A stretch of 64,000 nt of DNA, taken from Halanaerobiaceae bacterium ANBcell28. Its GTDB lineage: Bacteria > Bacillota > Halanaerobiia > Halanaerobiales > DTU029. Made by a program: the position numbers and the translations under genes. Positions within the stretch are counted from its first letter, which is position 1. Each line of letters begins with the position of its first letter. This document shows positions 26,257 through 35,883 of the stretch, piece after piece. The notes under the pieces were generated by a model. That model was not told the DNA's origin. It was given only the letters and a program-made list of their open reading frames with translations, and made no database searches. The stretch is taken from the NCBI GenBank assembly GCA_037623315.1, contig JBBJJH010000011.1:1-64000 (forward strand). Direction: 5' to 3'.

Positions 26257-27414
26257 ATGCGCAGAGCCAGTTTTGAATTAATGAAGAAGATTAATGAAAA
26301 GTTAATTTTAAAGCTTATTTACAAAAACAAGCTAATATCCAGAGCTGAAATTGCTGAAGAAACAGGCTTATCACCGGCAACTGTTAGTAATATAACAAAA
26401 GAATTGTTGGAGTTGAAATTAGTAAAAGAGAGCAGTCGAGGTAAGTCGCGGGGCGGAAGAAAGCCTGTACTATTAGAGTTGAATGCAAAGGGAGCATATT
26501 TTATTGGACTGGAATGGGGTATATTAAATCTTAAAGCTGTTTTAATGGATTTAAATAAAAATATTATTGCTTATGAAAAAATCACAATAAATAATTATTC
26601 TTTAGAAAATTTTATTCAGCTAAGTAGAGATATGATAAAAAACATGGAAAGTAAAATAGAGAAAAAGCAAATATATGGTATTGGGATTGGACTACATGGT
26701 CTTGTGAATCCTGATAAAGGTGTTTCTCTATTTGCACCTCATTTTCAATGGAAAGAATTAGAGGTAAAAAAAGAATTAGTGAAACATTTTGATTACCCTA
26801 TTTTTATTGATAATGATGTAAGAGTAATGGCACTTGCTGAGAAATGGAATGAGCATCAAAACTTTATATTTGTTAATACTGGTTCTGGTATAGGTGCTGC
26901 CATAGTAATTGATGATAAGTTATTTAAAGGATATGATTTTAGTGCAGGCGAATTTGGACATATGTCTATTGTAGAAAATGGTCCTTTATGTAGTTGTGGA
27001 AATCACGGTTGTCTTGAATCCTTAATTTCTACAAAGAGATTATTAAGAAAATATAATAAAGATTTTAATCCTGATTTATCTTTAAAAGATATGAAGAGTC
27101 AATGGGATGATTTATTAAATGACTTTTCTATGGGAAAGAACAAGGCAGTAGATTTATTGGAGGAGGCGGCTAATTATCTTGGAATTGGACTTGCTAATCT
27201 AGTTAATTTGCTTAATCCAAAAGAAATTATTATTGGAGGTGATTTAGCCGGAAACCAACGATTATTAGAAATAATTAATAAGAAAGTTAAAGAGAAATCC
27301 CTGCATATAGCAGGTAAAAATATTACTATTACATTTACATCTTTTGGAGAAAAAGTTGGTGCAATTGGAGCAGCAACAATGGTATTAGAAGAAATATTTC
27401 AAGTAGAGGAGTGA
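26257..27414 (+). CDS. ROK-family transcriptional regulator
   Basis: This 385-residue protein has an N-terminal winged helix-turn-helix (about 18-62; SRAEIAEETGLSPATVSNIT) and a C-terminal ROK sugar-kinase-like domain. Visible elements are GLHGLVNPDKG, FIDNDVRVMALAE, FVNTGSGIGAAIV and the zinc-binding CSCGNHGCLES, then IIIGGDL. This is the NagC/XylR type. Heading the gal genes and sitting behind a palindrome on its own promoter, it probably represses the operon until a sugar ligand binds (inference). AAGGAAGG precedes the ATG. Confidence 0.88.
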   Translation: MRRASFELMKKINEKLILKLIYKNKLISRAEIAEETGLSPATVSNITKELLELKLVKESSRGKSRGGRKPVLLELNAKGAYFIGLEWGILNLKAVLMDLNKNIIAYEKITINNYSLENFIQLSRDMIKNMESKIEKKQIYGIGIGLHGLVNPDKGVSLFAPHFQWKELEVKKELVKHFDYPIFIDNDVRVMALAEKWNEHQNFIFVNTGSGIGAAIVIDDKLFKGYDFSAGEFGHMSIVENGPLCSCGNHGCLESLISTKRLLRKYNKDFNPDLSLKDMKSQWDDLLNDFSMGKNKAVDLLEEAANYLGIGLANLVNLLNPKEIIIGGDLAGNQRLLEIINKKVKEKSLHIAGKNITITFTSFGEKVGAIGAATMVLEEIFQVEE

Positions 27415-27418
27415 TTTA

Positions 27419-28411
27419 ATGAATTTTTTAGTGACTGGTGGTGCTGGCTATATTGGAAGTCATGTAGCCAAAAAATTAATTGAAGCTAATAATAATGTAG
27501 TGGTTTATGATAATTTAAGCAAAGGACATAAGGAAGCTGTTTTAAATGGTAAATTTATTGAAGGAGATCTGGCTGATTTTGATTTACTTAGTAAAACAAT
27601 GAAAGAAGAAAAGATCGATGGAGTGATTCACTTAGCTGCTGATAGTCTAGTAGGTGAATCTATGGAGAATCCAGGTAAGTATTATCATAATAATGTTTCT
27701 AATGGATTAAATCTTTTAGAAGCGATGCTGGCTTCTGATGTGAAAAATATAGTCTTTTCTTCAACAGCAGCTGTATATGGTGAACCTGAGGATGTACCTA
27801 TTAAAGAGGATCATCCTACCAGACCTGGGAATACTTATGGTGATAGTAAATTGTTCTTTGAAAAGATGCTAGCAAGATATGATCAAATACATGGGTTCAA
27901 ATATGCTTCATTAAGATATTTTAATGCTGCAGGTGCAGATCCTGAAGCTAGAATTGGTGAGGCTCATGATCCTGAATCTCACTTAATCCCTATAGTTTTA
28001 CAGAAAGCATTAGGTCTAAGAGATAAATTATATATTTTCGGAGATGATTATCCTACAAAAGATGGTACTTGTATAAGAGATTATATACATGTGGATGATC
28101 TAGCTGATGCTCATGTGCTGGCTGTTGAAGCTTTGTTAGATGGTATGGGTAGTAGGATATACAATCTTGGTAATGGTGAAGGTTATTCTGTTAAAGAGGT
28201 TATAGATACAGCATCTGAGGTAGTGGGTAAGGAAATTGAAGCAGAAATAGGTGAAAGAAGAGCAGGAGATCCTGCTAAATTAGTTGCAAGTTCAGATAAA
28301 ATTAAAGAAGAGTTAAATTGGAATCCAAAGTATTATCAATTAAAAACTATTATAGAAACAGCCTGGAACTGGCATAGAAAGGGTGGGTTTAATGGAAATG
28401 AAAAAAGATAA
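27419..28411 (+). CDS. galE: UDP-glucose 4-epimerase
   Basis: This 330-residue short-chain dehydrogenase/reductase interconverts UDP-galactose and UDP-glucose. The NAD-binding GGAGYIGSHV motif is at residues 7-16. The catalytic Ser/Tyr/Lys set is in SSTAAVYGEP and NTYGDSKLFFE. ASLRYFNAAGADP and the C-terminal NWNPKY region are typical of GalE. It lies 4 bases after the ROK gene, with GAGGAG as ribosome site, and its end overlaps the following 38-aa gene. Confidence 0.93.
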   Translation: MNFLVTGGAGYIGSHVAKKLIEANNNVVVYDNLSKGHKEAVLNGKFIEGDLADFDLLSKTMKEEKIDGVIHLAADSLVGESMENPGKYYHNNVSNGLNLLEAMLASDVKNIVFSSTAAVYGEPEDVPIKEDHPTRPGNTYGDSKLFFEKMLARYDQIHGFKYASLRYFNAAGADPEARIGEAHDPESHLIPIVLQKALGLRDKLYIFGDDYPTKDGTCIRDYIHVDDLADAHVLAVEALLDGMGSRIYNLGNGEGYSVKEVIDTASEVVGKEIEAEIGERRAGDPAKLVASSDKIKEELNWNPKYYQLKTIIETAWNWHRKGGFNGNEKR

Positions 28412-28508
28412 GATTAAAAAAGATGATGGTAGATATTTAATTTATTATTCTTTTGATGATGAGAAAGATAATAATAATAAAAAAGTTAAAGATAAAAAAG
28501 AAGATTAG
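28392..28508 (+). CDS. 38-residue conserved-looking protein of the gal operon
   Basis: The ATG at 28392 overlaps the last 20 bases of galE and follows AAAGGGTGGG. The product starts MEMKKDKIKKDDGRYLIYY, then has SFDDE and a very basic/acidic tail. I recall short proteins with a DGRYLIYY-like core beside gal genes in other Clostridia, which favours a real gene, but I could not check this. No function is known. Its size means automated annotation may miss it. Confidence 0.6.
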   Translation: MEMKKDKIKKDDGRYLIYYSFDDEKDNNNKKVKDKKED

Positions 28509-28514
28509 TAATTT

Positions 28515-28549
28515 AAAATATAAAATATAAAATATAAAATATAAAATAA
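28515..28549. repeat. Short tandem repeat between the 38-aa gene and galT
   Basis: The 7-base unit AAAATAT is repeated about four to five times. It is a slippage-prone spacer before the galT ribosome site AAGGAGGAG. Confidence 0.7.
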
Positions 28550-28585
28550 AAAAATAAGTAATAGATATCAAGGAGGAGAATTATT

Positions 28586-29560
28586 ATGTCTGAATTAAGA
28601 TGGGATCCAATAAATAGAGAATGGGTTATAACAGCCACACATAGGCAGAATCGTACTTTTAAGCCGCCAAAGGATTTTTGTCCTTTATGTCCAACAAAGG
28701 AAGGTGGTTTTCCTACAGAAGTTCCAGATGATTATGATCTAGTAGTATTTGAAAACAAGTTTCCTTCTTTGAGGGTTAATCCTGGTATGCCAGGAATAGA
28801 AGGTAGTGATTTATATCCTGTCGATAAAGCTGAGGGTATTTGTGAAGTAGTACTATTTACATCAGAACATGGTGGAACCATGTCAAAAGAGCCTCTCAGT
28901 CGTTTTCATAAATTGATTAAAGTTTGGCGTGATCGATATAAAGAATTAGGTAGTAAGGATTTTATTGATTATGTATTTATTTTTGAGAATAAAGGTGAAG
29001 AAGTGGGTGTTACTCTTGAACATCCTCATGGTCAAATCTATGCATATCCTTTTATTCCACCAAAAGTAAAAAAAGAGTTAGACTCTAGTAAAGATCATTT
29101 TGATAAAAATGCTGAATGTCTTTTTTGTAATGTAATCAATGAAGAAAGGGAAGACGGCTCAAGAGTTGTCGTCTCTAACGATTCTTTTACAGCTATAGTA
29201 CCATTTTTTGCTCGTTATACTTATGAAGTTCATATATATGCGAATTCACATTTGCCTTCTTTTAATGACTTTACTGAAAAAGAAGAAAAAGATTTAGCTG
29301 AAATTTTAAAGACAATGATAATGAAATATGATAATCTTTTCGACTTTACTTTTCCATACATTATGTCTATACATCAACAGCCTACAGATGGTAGTGCTGA
29401 AGATTATTCTCATTTCCATATTGAGTTTTATCCACCATATCGTACTGAAACAAAGCTAAAATATTTAGCTGGTAGTGAAGCTGGTGCTGGTGCATATATT
29501 AATAATGCCTTAGCTGAAGATAAGGCAGAGGAATTACGAAATATTGAAATTGATTTTTAG
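28586..29560 (+). CDS. galT: Galactose-1-phosphate uridylyltransferase
   Basis: This 324-residue HIT-superfamily enzyme transfers UMP from UDP-glucose to galactose 1-phosphate in the Leloir pathway. The active-site motif is LEHPHGQIYAYPF, preceded by ENKGEEVGVT. The N-terminal WDPINREWVI and the CPLCP and CLFC zinc-type cysteine pairs are visible, as is the C-terminal DYSHFHIEFYPP with metal-binding His residues. The start has a strong AAGGAGGAG. Confidence 0.93.
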   Translation: MSELRWDPINREWVITATHRQNRTFKPPKDFCPLCPTKEGGFPTEVPDDYDLVVFENKFPSLRVNPGMPGIEGSDLYPVDKAEGICEVVLFTSEHGGTMSKEPLSRFHKLIKVWRDRYKELGSKDFIDYVFIFENKGEEVGVTLEHPHGQIYAYPFIPPKVKKELDSSKDHFDKNAECLFCNVINEEREDGSRVVVSNDSFTAIVPFFARYTYEVHIYANSHLPSFNDFTEKEEKDLAEILKTMIMKYDNLFDFTFPYIMSIHQQPTDGSAEDYSHFHIEFYPPYRTETKLKYLAGSEAGAGAYINNALAEDKAEELRNIEIDF

Positions 29561-29574
29561 AAAGGGATATGATA

Positions 29575-30747
29575 ATGAATATAGAAGAATTATGGCAGAT
29601 CTATAATAGTAAATTTGAGGATACTGGCTTAAAGAAAGGAGTCTTTGCAGCTCCTGGTAGAGTTAATTTAATTGGTGAACATACTGATTATAATGATGGA
29701 TTTGTATTACCAATGGCAATTGAAAAGGATATACGGATGGCTATTCAATTAAGGGAAGATCAAGTAGTTAGAGCATATTCTCTTGATTATGAGAAAGAAG
29801 TTCTTTTTTCTTTGCTAGACCTTGAGTTTGAAGAAGAAAATATGTGGATTAATTATATTAAAGGTGTAATTGATGAATTACAAAAAGAAGATTTTGAACT
29901 AAGTGGTTTTAATCTGATTTTTACAGGAAATGTTCCACAGGGTTCAGGTTTAAGTTCTTCTGCAGCTTTAGAAGTTGTAACTGCTTATGCTTTAGCTAAG
30001 CTTCACGATATTAATATAAAAGCTGTAGAAATGGCTCTTTTATCTCAAAGGGCAGAGAATAATTTTGTAGGCGTTAATTGTGGGATTATGGATCAATATA
30101 TTTCCCGTTTAGGTAAAGAAGATCATGCATTAATGATAGATTGTCGTAGTAATGAATATGAGTTAATTCCTTTTAAAAGTGATGATTATAAAATTCTCAT
30201 CTCTAATTCTAAGGTATCAAGGGGCTTAGTAGATTCTGAATACAATCAACGGAGAGAGGAATGTGAAGCAGCAGTAAGTTTTTTTCAAGATAAACTAGAT
30301 CATAACATAAAAGCTTTAAGAGATATTAGTATAGAAGAATATGATAAATATGCTAGTGATTTGCCTGAATTAGTTGCTAAAAGAGCTAAACATGTAATTA
30401 GCGAAAACAATCGAGTATTAACAGCCTCTGCAGCTTTAAAAAATAATGATTTTGATACTTTTGGCAAATTGATGACTGAGTCACATCGAAGTTTAGAAGA
30501 AGACTATCAGGTAAGTTGTAAAGAATTAGATCTTTTAGTTGATTTGGCCTTAAAGCAAAAAGGAGTCCTGGGTTCAAGAATGACAGGAGCAGGATTTGGT
30601 GGTTGTACTGTTACATTAATTGAAGAAAAATATCTAGATCAATTTATAGCTAATGTATCAAATGAATATCAAGAGGAGACAGGGATAAGTCCTGATATAT
30701 ATATAAGTAGTCCAGCTAATGGAGCTCGTAAAATTAAATATGATTAA
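29575..30747 (+). CDS. galK: Galactokinase
   Basis: This GHMP-superfamily kinase of 390 residues phosphorylates galactose at C1. Visible motifs are GRVNLIGEHTDYNDGFVLPM at the N terminus, the ATP-binding GNVPQGSGLSSSAALE and C-terminal GSRMTGAGFGGCTV. The ATG at 29575 is preferred over 29569 because the AAAGGG ribosome site ends only about 3 bases before the latter. It lies 14 bases after galT and is the last gene of the operon. Confidence 0.93.
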   Translation: MNIEELWQIYNSKFEDTGLKKGVFAAPGRVNLIGEHTDYNDGFVLPMAIEKDIRMAIQLREDQVVRAYSLDYEKEVLFSLLDLEFEEENMWINYIKGVIDELQKEDFELSGFNLIFTGNVPQGSGLSSSAALEVVTAYALAKLHDINIKAVEMALLSQRAENNFVGVNCGIMDQYISRLGKEDHALMIDCRSNEYELIPFKSDDYKILISNSKVSRGLVDSEYNQRREECEAAVSFFQDKLDHNIKALRDISIEEYDKYASDLPELVAKRAKHVISENNRVLTASAALKNNDFDTFGKLMTESHRSLEEDYQVSCKELDLLVDLALKQKGVLGSRMTGAGFGGCTVTLIEEKYLDQFIANVSNEYQEETGISPDIYISSPANGARKIKYD

Positions 30748-30857
30748 ATAAAATAGTAAAGAACAGAAATAAATTAAAAAAATTCCCTTTCCTTCCGCTT
30801 ATTTATATGATATTATAGAAAAAATGCAGGTATTTTAAATTATTTTTAAGATTTATA

Positions 30858-30886
30858 TTGATATTTTTCTTAAAAAACGATATTAT
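30858..30886 (+). promoter_or_regulatory. Candidate promoter of the phosphofructokinase gene
   Basis: TTGATA (30858-30863), a 17-base spacer, and TATTAT (30881-30886). A small hairpin (CTGAAAAA at 30917-30924, TTTTTCAG at 30932-30939) lies in the 5' UTR. Confidence 0.5.
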
Positions 30887-30975
30887 AATATATGTCTGCT
30901 TTATTGTATAAAAAAACTGAAAAATGTATATTTTTTCAGCTTACAAGACTATAATATTTATTAGGAGGGTTTTAC

Positions 30976-32070
30976 ATGTCAAAAGAGATAAAGAAAATAG
31001 GTATATTAACAGGTGGTGGAGATTGTCCTGGATTAAACGCAGTTATTCGAGCTATTACTAAAACTGCTATCCTTAAATATGGAATTGAAGTAGAAGGATT
31101 TGTAAACGGTTATAAAGGTTTATTTAATGGAGAAACTAGAAAATTAGATTTAAATAGTGTAGAAGATATTTTATCTATAGGTGGAACTATTATTCATACT
31201 TCGAATAAAACTAATTTATTTAAGATGCCATTTAAAGAAGATGGTGAATTAATTTACAAGGACTTATCTGATGTTGGTGTAGAAAATATTAAAAAAGCAG
31301 GTATGGATGTTTTAGTTATTGTTGGTGGTGATGGTACTTTAACAAGTGCTAGAGATTTTCATAGAAAAGGTGTTAATATAATTGCTGTGCCTAAAACAAT
31401 CGACAATGATTTAGCATGTACTGATATAACTTTTGGTTATGATACAGCTGTTGCTGTTGCTACAGAAGCTTTGGACAGGTTACATACTACAGCTTTTTCT
31501 CATCATAGAATTATGTGCCTTGAGGTTATGGGACGTTATGCTGGATGGATTGGTTTAGAAGCTGGTTTAGCCGGTGGTGCTGATGCTATTTTAATTCCAG
31601 AGATACCATATGATATTAATAAAGTAGCAGAGAAAATAAAAGAAAATCAAGAAAAAGGTAAAAACTACAGTATAGTAGTTGTTGCTGAAGGTGCTAAATC
31701 TGTGACTGGTGAGATGGTTGTTAAAAATGTTGTTGAAGACAGTCCAGATCCAATTAGATTAGGTGGAATTGCTGACCAGGTCTCAAATGAATTAGAGAAA
31801 TTAGTAGGCTTAGAATCAAGAGCAACTGTACTTGGTCATATACAAAGAGGTGGCTCACCAACTGCTTTTGATCGTAATATTTCTACTAGATATGGAAATG
31901 CAGCTGTAGAGTTAGCTATGAAAGGTAAGTTTGGAGAAATGGTTACTCTAAATGGTAATCAAATTGGTTCTGCTGCTTTAGAAGATGTAATAGGTCAGTT
32001 GAAAAATGTTGATCCAGAAGGAGAGTTAGTCCAAACTGCAAAAGCTATTGGAATAACTTTTGGAGACTAA
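30976..32070 (+). CDS. pfkA: 6-phosphofructokinase (group III type)
   Basis: This 364-residue enzyme phosphorylates fructose 6-phosphate. Visible motifs are ILTGGGDCPGLNAVIRA at the N terminus, VGGDGTLTSA, PKTIDNDLACTD, EVMGRYAGWIGLEAGLAGG and LGHIQRGGSPTAFDR. GGDG rather than GGDD points to ATP as phosphoryl donor. The Lys in PKTIDND is shared with the pyrophosphate-type and mixed group III enzymes, so donor preference is not certain. AGGAGGG precedes the ATG. The gene stands alone. Confidence 0.9.
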   Translation: MSKEIKKIGILTGGGDCPGLNAVIRAITKTAILKYGIEVEGFVNGYKGLFNGETRKLDLNSVEDILSIGGTIIHTSNKTNLFKMPFKEDGELIYKDLSDVGVENIKKAGMDVLVIVGGDGTLTSARDFHRKGVNIIAVPKTIDNDLACTDITFGYDTAVAVATEALDRLHTTAFSHHRIMCLEVMGRYAGWIGLEAGLAGGADAILIPEIPYDINKVAEKIKENQEKGKNYSIVVVAEGAKSVTGEMVVKNVVEDSPDPIRLGGIADQVSNELEKLVGLESRATVLGHIQRGGSPTAFDRNISTRYGNAAVELAMKGKFGEMVTLNGNQIGSAALEDVIGQLKNVDPEGELVQTAKAIGITFGD

Positions 32071-32120
32071 TATAATAATATACTAATAAGCATTATACTA
32101 ATAGCTAAATAAAAAATAAA

Positions 32121-32158
32121 AGCCTTATCAACATTATATATGTTTGATAGGGTTTTGT
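32121..32158 (+). terminator. Terminator between pfkA and deoB
   Basis: An imperfect 12-bp stem (CCTTATCAACAT at 32123-32134, ATGTTTGATAGG near 32140-32151) is followed by GTTTTGTTT. It lies just before the deoB ribosome site. Confidence 0.6.
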
Positions 32159-32176
32159 TTATATAAGGAGGTTTCA

Positions 32177-33352
32177 ATGAAAGTGAAGAGAGTAATCTTA
32201 ATAGTCCTTGATAGTGTAGGTATAGGTGAATTGCCTGATGCAGCAAAGTATGGAGATGAGGGTGCTAATACCCTTGCTAATATTTCCAAAGAACTATCAG
32301 GTTTAAGTCTAGCTAATTTGGAAAAAATGGGCTTAGGAAAAATACATCCTATTAAAGGTATCAAGTCTGATCTTAAGGCAATTGGATCTTATGGAAAGAT
32401 GGGGGCAATTTCCAGTGGTAAAGATACAACTACTGGTCATTGGGAGCTGGCTGGAATAGTGTTAAAAGAGCCTTTTCCTACATATCCTAATGGATTTCCC
32501 GATGAGCTAATTAATAAATTTAAAGAGTCAATTGGTAGGGATATACTAGGCAATGAAGCTGCTTCAGGAACAAAGATAATAGAGGAATTGGGAGAAGAAC
32601 ATATAAAAAGTGGCAAGCCCATTGTATATACATCAGCAGATAGTGTATTTCAAATAGCTGCTCATGAAGATATAATTTCTGTAGAAGAATTGTATGATAT
32701 CTGTCGAAAGGCTAGAAAAATATTAACGGGTGAACATGCTGTAGCTAGGGTTATTGCTAGACCTTTTATAGGAGAAACTGGTAATTTTACCAGGACTGAC
32801 AGGCGTGAAGACTTTTCCTTAGAACCTTTTGAAGATACTGTTTTGGATAAGATAAGTCAAGGAGATAAATCAGTATATGCTGTTGGTAAGATTATTGATA
32901 TCTTTGCAGGCAAAGGGGTAAGTGAGTCCAATCATACTGTTAGTAATATGGATTCTGTAGATGCTTTACTAGATTATATGGATGATTTAAAGGAAGGCTT
33001 ATTGTTTGTAAATCTAGTTGAGTTCGATATGAGCTATGGTCATCGTAGAAATGTAGAAGGTTATGCTAATGCTTTGCAAGATTTTGATCAAAGACTTCCA
33101 GAGATTATGTCTAAGATGAATAAGGAAGATATTTTATTTATAACTGCTGATCATGGTTGTGACCCTACTTTTAAAGGAACAGATCATACTAGAGAATATG
33201 TTCCTATTCTTGCTTATGGCGATATGATAAAGTCTGATTATAATATAGGAGTTAGAAAGTCCTTTGCAGATTTAGCAGCTAGTATTTCTGATTTACTTAA
33301 TGTTGAAAAGACTAGTAATGGAGAAAGTTTTGCAGAAGATATTTTGCAATGA
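32177..33352 (+). CDS. deoB: Phosphopentomutase
   Basis: DeoB interconverts (deoxy)ribose 1- and 5-phosphates, linking nucleoside breakdown to the pentose phosphate pathway. The protein of about 391 residues is alkaline-phosphatase-like, with metal ligands in VLDSVGIGELPDA, GKDTTTGHWELAG (phosphorylated Thr), DMSYGHRRN and ITADHGCDPTFKGTDHTRE. The ATG at 32177 follows AAGGAGG; a TTG at 32144 in the same frame lies inside the terminator. It is the first gene of the deoB-punA-pdp run. Confidence 0.93.
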   Translation: MKVKRVILIVLDSVGIGELPDAAKYGDEGANTLANISKELSGLSLANLEKMGLGKIHPIKGIKSDLKAIGSYGKMGAISSGKDTTTGHWELAGIVLKEPFPTYPNGFPDELINKFKESIGRDILGNEAASGTKIIEELGEEHIKSGKPIVYTSADSVFQIAAHEDIISVEELYDICRKARKILTGEHAVARVIARPFIGETGNFTRTDRREDFSLEPFEDTVLDKISQGDKSVYAVGKIIDIFAGKGVSESNHTVSNMDSVDALLDYMDDLKEGLLFVNLVEFDMSYGHRRNVEGYANALQDFDQRLPEIMSKMNKEDILFITADHGCDPTFKGTDHTREYVPILAYGDMIKSDYNIGVRKSFADLAASISDLLNVEKTSNGESFAEDILQ

Positions 33353-33420
33353 TATAATTAACTATAAGAAGATATTCTAAGAGGATTTTTTCACAAGAGA
33401 GATTGAAAGGATGTGTTTTT

Positions 33421-34239
33421 ATGAAGGATATTATTGAAAATGCAGCTAAATACATAGAAAAAAAAGTTGATAATATGCCGAAAGTAGCTTTGATTCTAGG
33501 TTCTGGATTAGGTGTGCTGGCTGAGGAGATTGAAAATGCAGTTAAAATCCCTTATCAAGATATTCCTGATTTTCCTGTTTCCACTGTTAGTGGTCATGCA
33601 GGCCAATTAGTCTTGGGTAATTTAGAAGGTAGTGAAGTACTTGCAATGCAAGGACGTTTTCACTATTATGAAGGTTATTCTATGGAAGAATTAACTTTGC
33701 CTGTTAGGGTTATGAAGAATCTTGGTATTGATACGTTGATTGTTACTAATGCTGCAGGTGGTGTTAATAAGAATTTTTGGCCAGGAGAGTTTATGATTAT
33801 TTCAGATCATATCAATATGATGGGAGATAATCCTTTGATTGGTATGAATTTAGATGACTATGGACCTAGATTTCCTGATATGAGTGAAGCATATTCTAAG
33901 GATTTAATTTCCTTAGCAGAAAAAGTTGCTTCTGATCATGGTATTATTACACGAAAAGGTGTTTATGCAGCTATGAGTGGGCCTAGTTATGAGACTCCTG
34001 CAGAAATTCGTTTTTTAGCTGGAAATGGTATTGATGCTGTTGGTATGTCAACTGTTCCTGAAGTTATTGTTGCATCTCATATGAATCTAAAGGTATTAGG
34101 AATATCCTGCATTACTAATATGGCTGCAGGTATATTACCCCAAGCTCTGGACCATAGTGAAGTTGTAGAAATCGCTGAAAAAGTAAGACCACAATTTATT
34201 ACTTTAATAAGAGGTATTATTAAAAAATTAGGAGAATAA
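33421..34239 (+). CDS. punA: Purine-nucleoside phosphorylase
   Basis: This class I trimeric PNP of 272 residues splits purine nucleosides with phosphate. Visible motifs are LILGSGLGVLAE, FPVSTVSGHAG, QGRFHYYEGYS, TNAAGGVN, AMSGPSYETPAEIR and GMSTVPEVIVASH. The ATG at 33421 follows GAAAGGATG; the frame extends to 33403 without support. The ribose 1-phosphate produced is the substrate of the preceding DeoB. Confidence 0.93.
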   Translation: MKDIIENAAKYIEKKVDNMPKVALILGSGLGVLAEEIENAVKIPYQDIPDFPVSTVSGHAGQLVLGNLEGSEVLAMQGRFHYYEGYSMEELTLPVRVMKNLGIDTLIVTNAAGGVNKNFWPGEFMIISDHINMMGDNPLIGMNLDDYGPRFPDMSEAYSKDLISLAEKVASDHGIITRKGVYAAMSGPSYETPAEIRFLAGNGIDAVGMSTVPEVIVASHMNLKVLGISCITNMAAGILPQALDHSEVVEIAEKVRPQFITLIRGIIKKLGE

Positions 34240-34301
34240 TTTCTGTATTTTAAAAAAAGAGAGTTAAATGATAAATTACTCTTATAAAATGAGGTGATGT
34301 C

Positions 34302-35603
34302 TTGAGGGCTTATGATATAATTTATAAAAAGCGTGAAGGGGATAAGTTAAGTAAAGAAGAAATCAATTTTTTGATAGAGTCTTATAGTAGAGGAGATGTC
34401 CCTGATTACCAGATGTCTGCATGGGCCATGGCAGTATATTTTCAGGGGCTGGATAAAGAAGAAACTTCACATCTTACAACTGCTATGGCTGAGTCTGGTG
34501 ATATGATTGATTTATCAGCTATAGATGCTAAGATAGTTGATAAACATAGTACTGGTGGTGTCGGGGATAAGACTACACTGGTATTGGCCCCTTTGGTAAG
34601 TGCTGCTGGAATTCCTCTTGCTAAGATGTCTGGAAGAGGTCTTGGGCATACTGGTGGGACAATCGATAAGTTGGAGTCAATACCTGGTTTTTCTACTGAA
34701 ATATCTAGTAAGGATTTTATTGATAATGTAAATTTTATTGGAATTTCAATTATGGCACAGACTGCTAATATTACTCCAGCTGATAAGAAATTATATGCTT
34801 TAAGAGATGTAACAGCTACAGTTGATTCAATCCCTTTGATAGCCAGTAGTATTATGAGTAAGAAAATAGCAGGTGGTGCAAATGGTATTTTACTTGATGT
34901 GAAGACTGGTAACGGAGCTTTCATGCGCCAACTTGATGATGCAATTAAGCTGGCTGAAGAGATGGTTAGTATTGGTAAGAATGTTGGAAGGGAAACAATT
35001 GCAGTTATATCAGATATGAATCAGCCATTAGGTGATAATGTTGGCAATATCTTGGAAGTACAGGAAGCCATAGATACTTTGCGAGGGGAAGGGCCTGAGG
35101 ATTTACGTGAATTGTGCTTAACGTTAGGAGCATATATGCTGGTACTGGCAGATAAAGCAGAGGACTATGAAGAGGGATATCAGATATTGAATGAAATAAT
35201 TGCTTCAGGAAAAGCTATGGATAAATTTCTTCAGCTTATTGAGAAGCAGGGTGGAGATAGTGCTTTAATTAAAAATGACAATCTACCTGAAGCTGAGAAA
35301 AAACTTGAACTTAAAGCTGAGCAGGATGGCTTTGTAACTGCTATAAATGCCAGAGAAATAGGGCTGGCTGCTATGCTTTTAGGCGCAGGAAGAGAAAGTA
35401 AAGAAAGCAAAATAGATCATCTTGTTGGTATAAAGCTTTTGAAGAAAGTAGGGGATAAAGTTAAAAAGGATGAGCCATTACTTAGAATTTATTATAATAA
35501 TCAGGAGAACTTAGCTGCTGTAAAAACAAGACTAAAAGCGACTTATAGTATAGAAGCAGAAAAAGCTAAGGAGATCGATCTGATACATAAGGTTATTTTA
35601 TAA
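34302..35603 (+). CDS. pdp: Pyrimidine-nucleoside phosphorylase
   Basis: This 433-residue protein is of the thymidine/pyrimidine phosphorylase family. It has an N-terminal helical domain, then VDKHSTGGVGDKTTLVLAP (phosphate binding), GRGLGHTGGTIDKLESIPGF, MSKKIAGGANGILLDVKTG and a C-terminal PYNP barrel-sandwich domain (about 345-433). The start is a TTG after GAGGTGATG. It completes the nucleoside salvage set with punA and deoB. Confidence 0.92.
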   Translation: MRAYDIIYKKREGDKLSKEEINFLIESYSRGDVPDYQMSAWAMAVYFQGLDKEETSHLTTAMAESGDMIDLSAIDAKIVDKHSTGGVGDKTTLVLAPLVSAAGIPLAKMSGRGLGHTGGTIDKLESIPGFSTEISSKDFIDNVNFIGISIMAQTANITPADKKLYALRDVTATVDSIPLIASSIMSKKIAGGANGILLDVKTGNGAFMRQLDDAIKLAEEMVSIGKNVGRETIAVISDMNQPLGDNVGNILEVQEAIDTLRGEGPEDLRELCLTLGAYMLVLADKAEDYEEGYQILNEIIASGKAMDKFLQLIEKQGGDSALIKNDNLPEAEKKLELKAEQDGFVTAINAREIGLAAMLLGAGRESKESKIDHLVGIKLLKKVGDKVKKDEPLLRIYYNNQENLAAVKTRLKATYSIEAEKAKEIDLIHKVIL

Positions 35604-35628
35604 TAATAGAATACTTTATATTTGTAAG

Positions 35629-35662
35629 AAGCAGGAGCACTTATGTGTCTCCTGCTTTTTCT
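35629..35662 (+). terminator. Terminator of the nucleoside-salvage operon
   Basis: The arms AAGCAGGAG (35629-35637) and CTCCTGCTT (35649-35657), extended by CAC/GTG inside, are followed by a T-run. Confidence 0.8.
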
Positions 35663-35680
35663 TATATAATATATAGAAAT

Positions 35681-35708
35681 ATTTGACTATATATATATAT
35701 ATTATGAT
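35681..35708 (+). promoter_or_regulatory. Candidate promoter of the RHS gene
   Basis: TTGACT (35681-35686), an alternating TA spacer of 16, and TATGAT (35703-35708). About 170 bases precede the RHS start. The spacer's TA repeat could vary by slippage. Confidence 0.5.
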
Positions 35709-35883
35709 AATATTTTAAATAATTGGCTATATTTATTGAAAACTAAAATTTGAAAGGAGTTAAATATATATTTTAAGAAATCATATAATTCAGTAAGATA
35801 TATTAGTTTAAACTTAGTTATTTTTGCTAGTATTAATATTTTAAATGATTTTTATTTAATTTAAATTAAAGGAGTGTTATATT

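Noticed and set aside
30976-32070. Pyrophosphate-dependent phosphofructokinase
   Set aside because: The Lys in PKTIDND is suggestive, but GGDGT instead of GGDD favours ATP, so I kept a group III 6-phosphofructokinase call.
34442-34924. Long antisense frame opposite the pyrimidine-nucleoside phosphorylase gene
   Set aside because: It mirrors the codon pattern of a certain gene, has no ribosome site and low-complexity hydrophobic composition.
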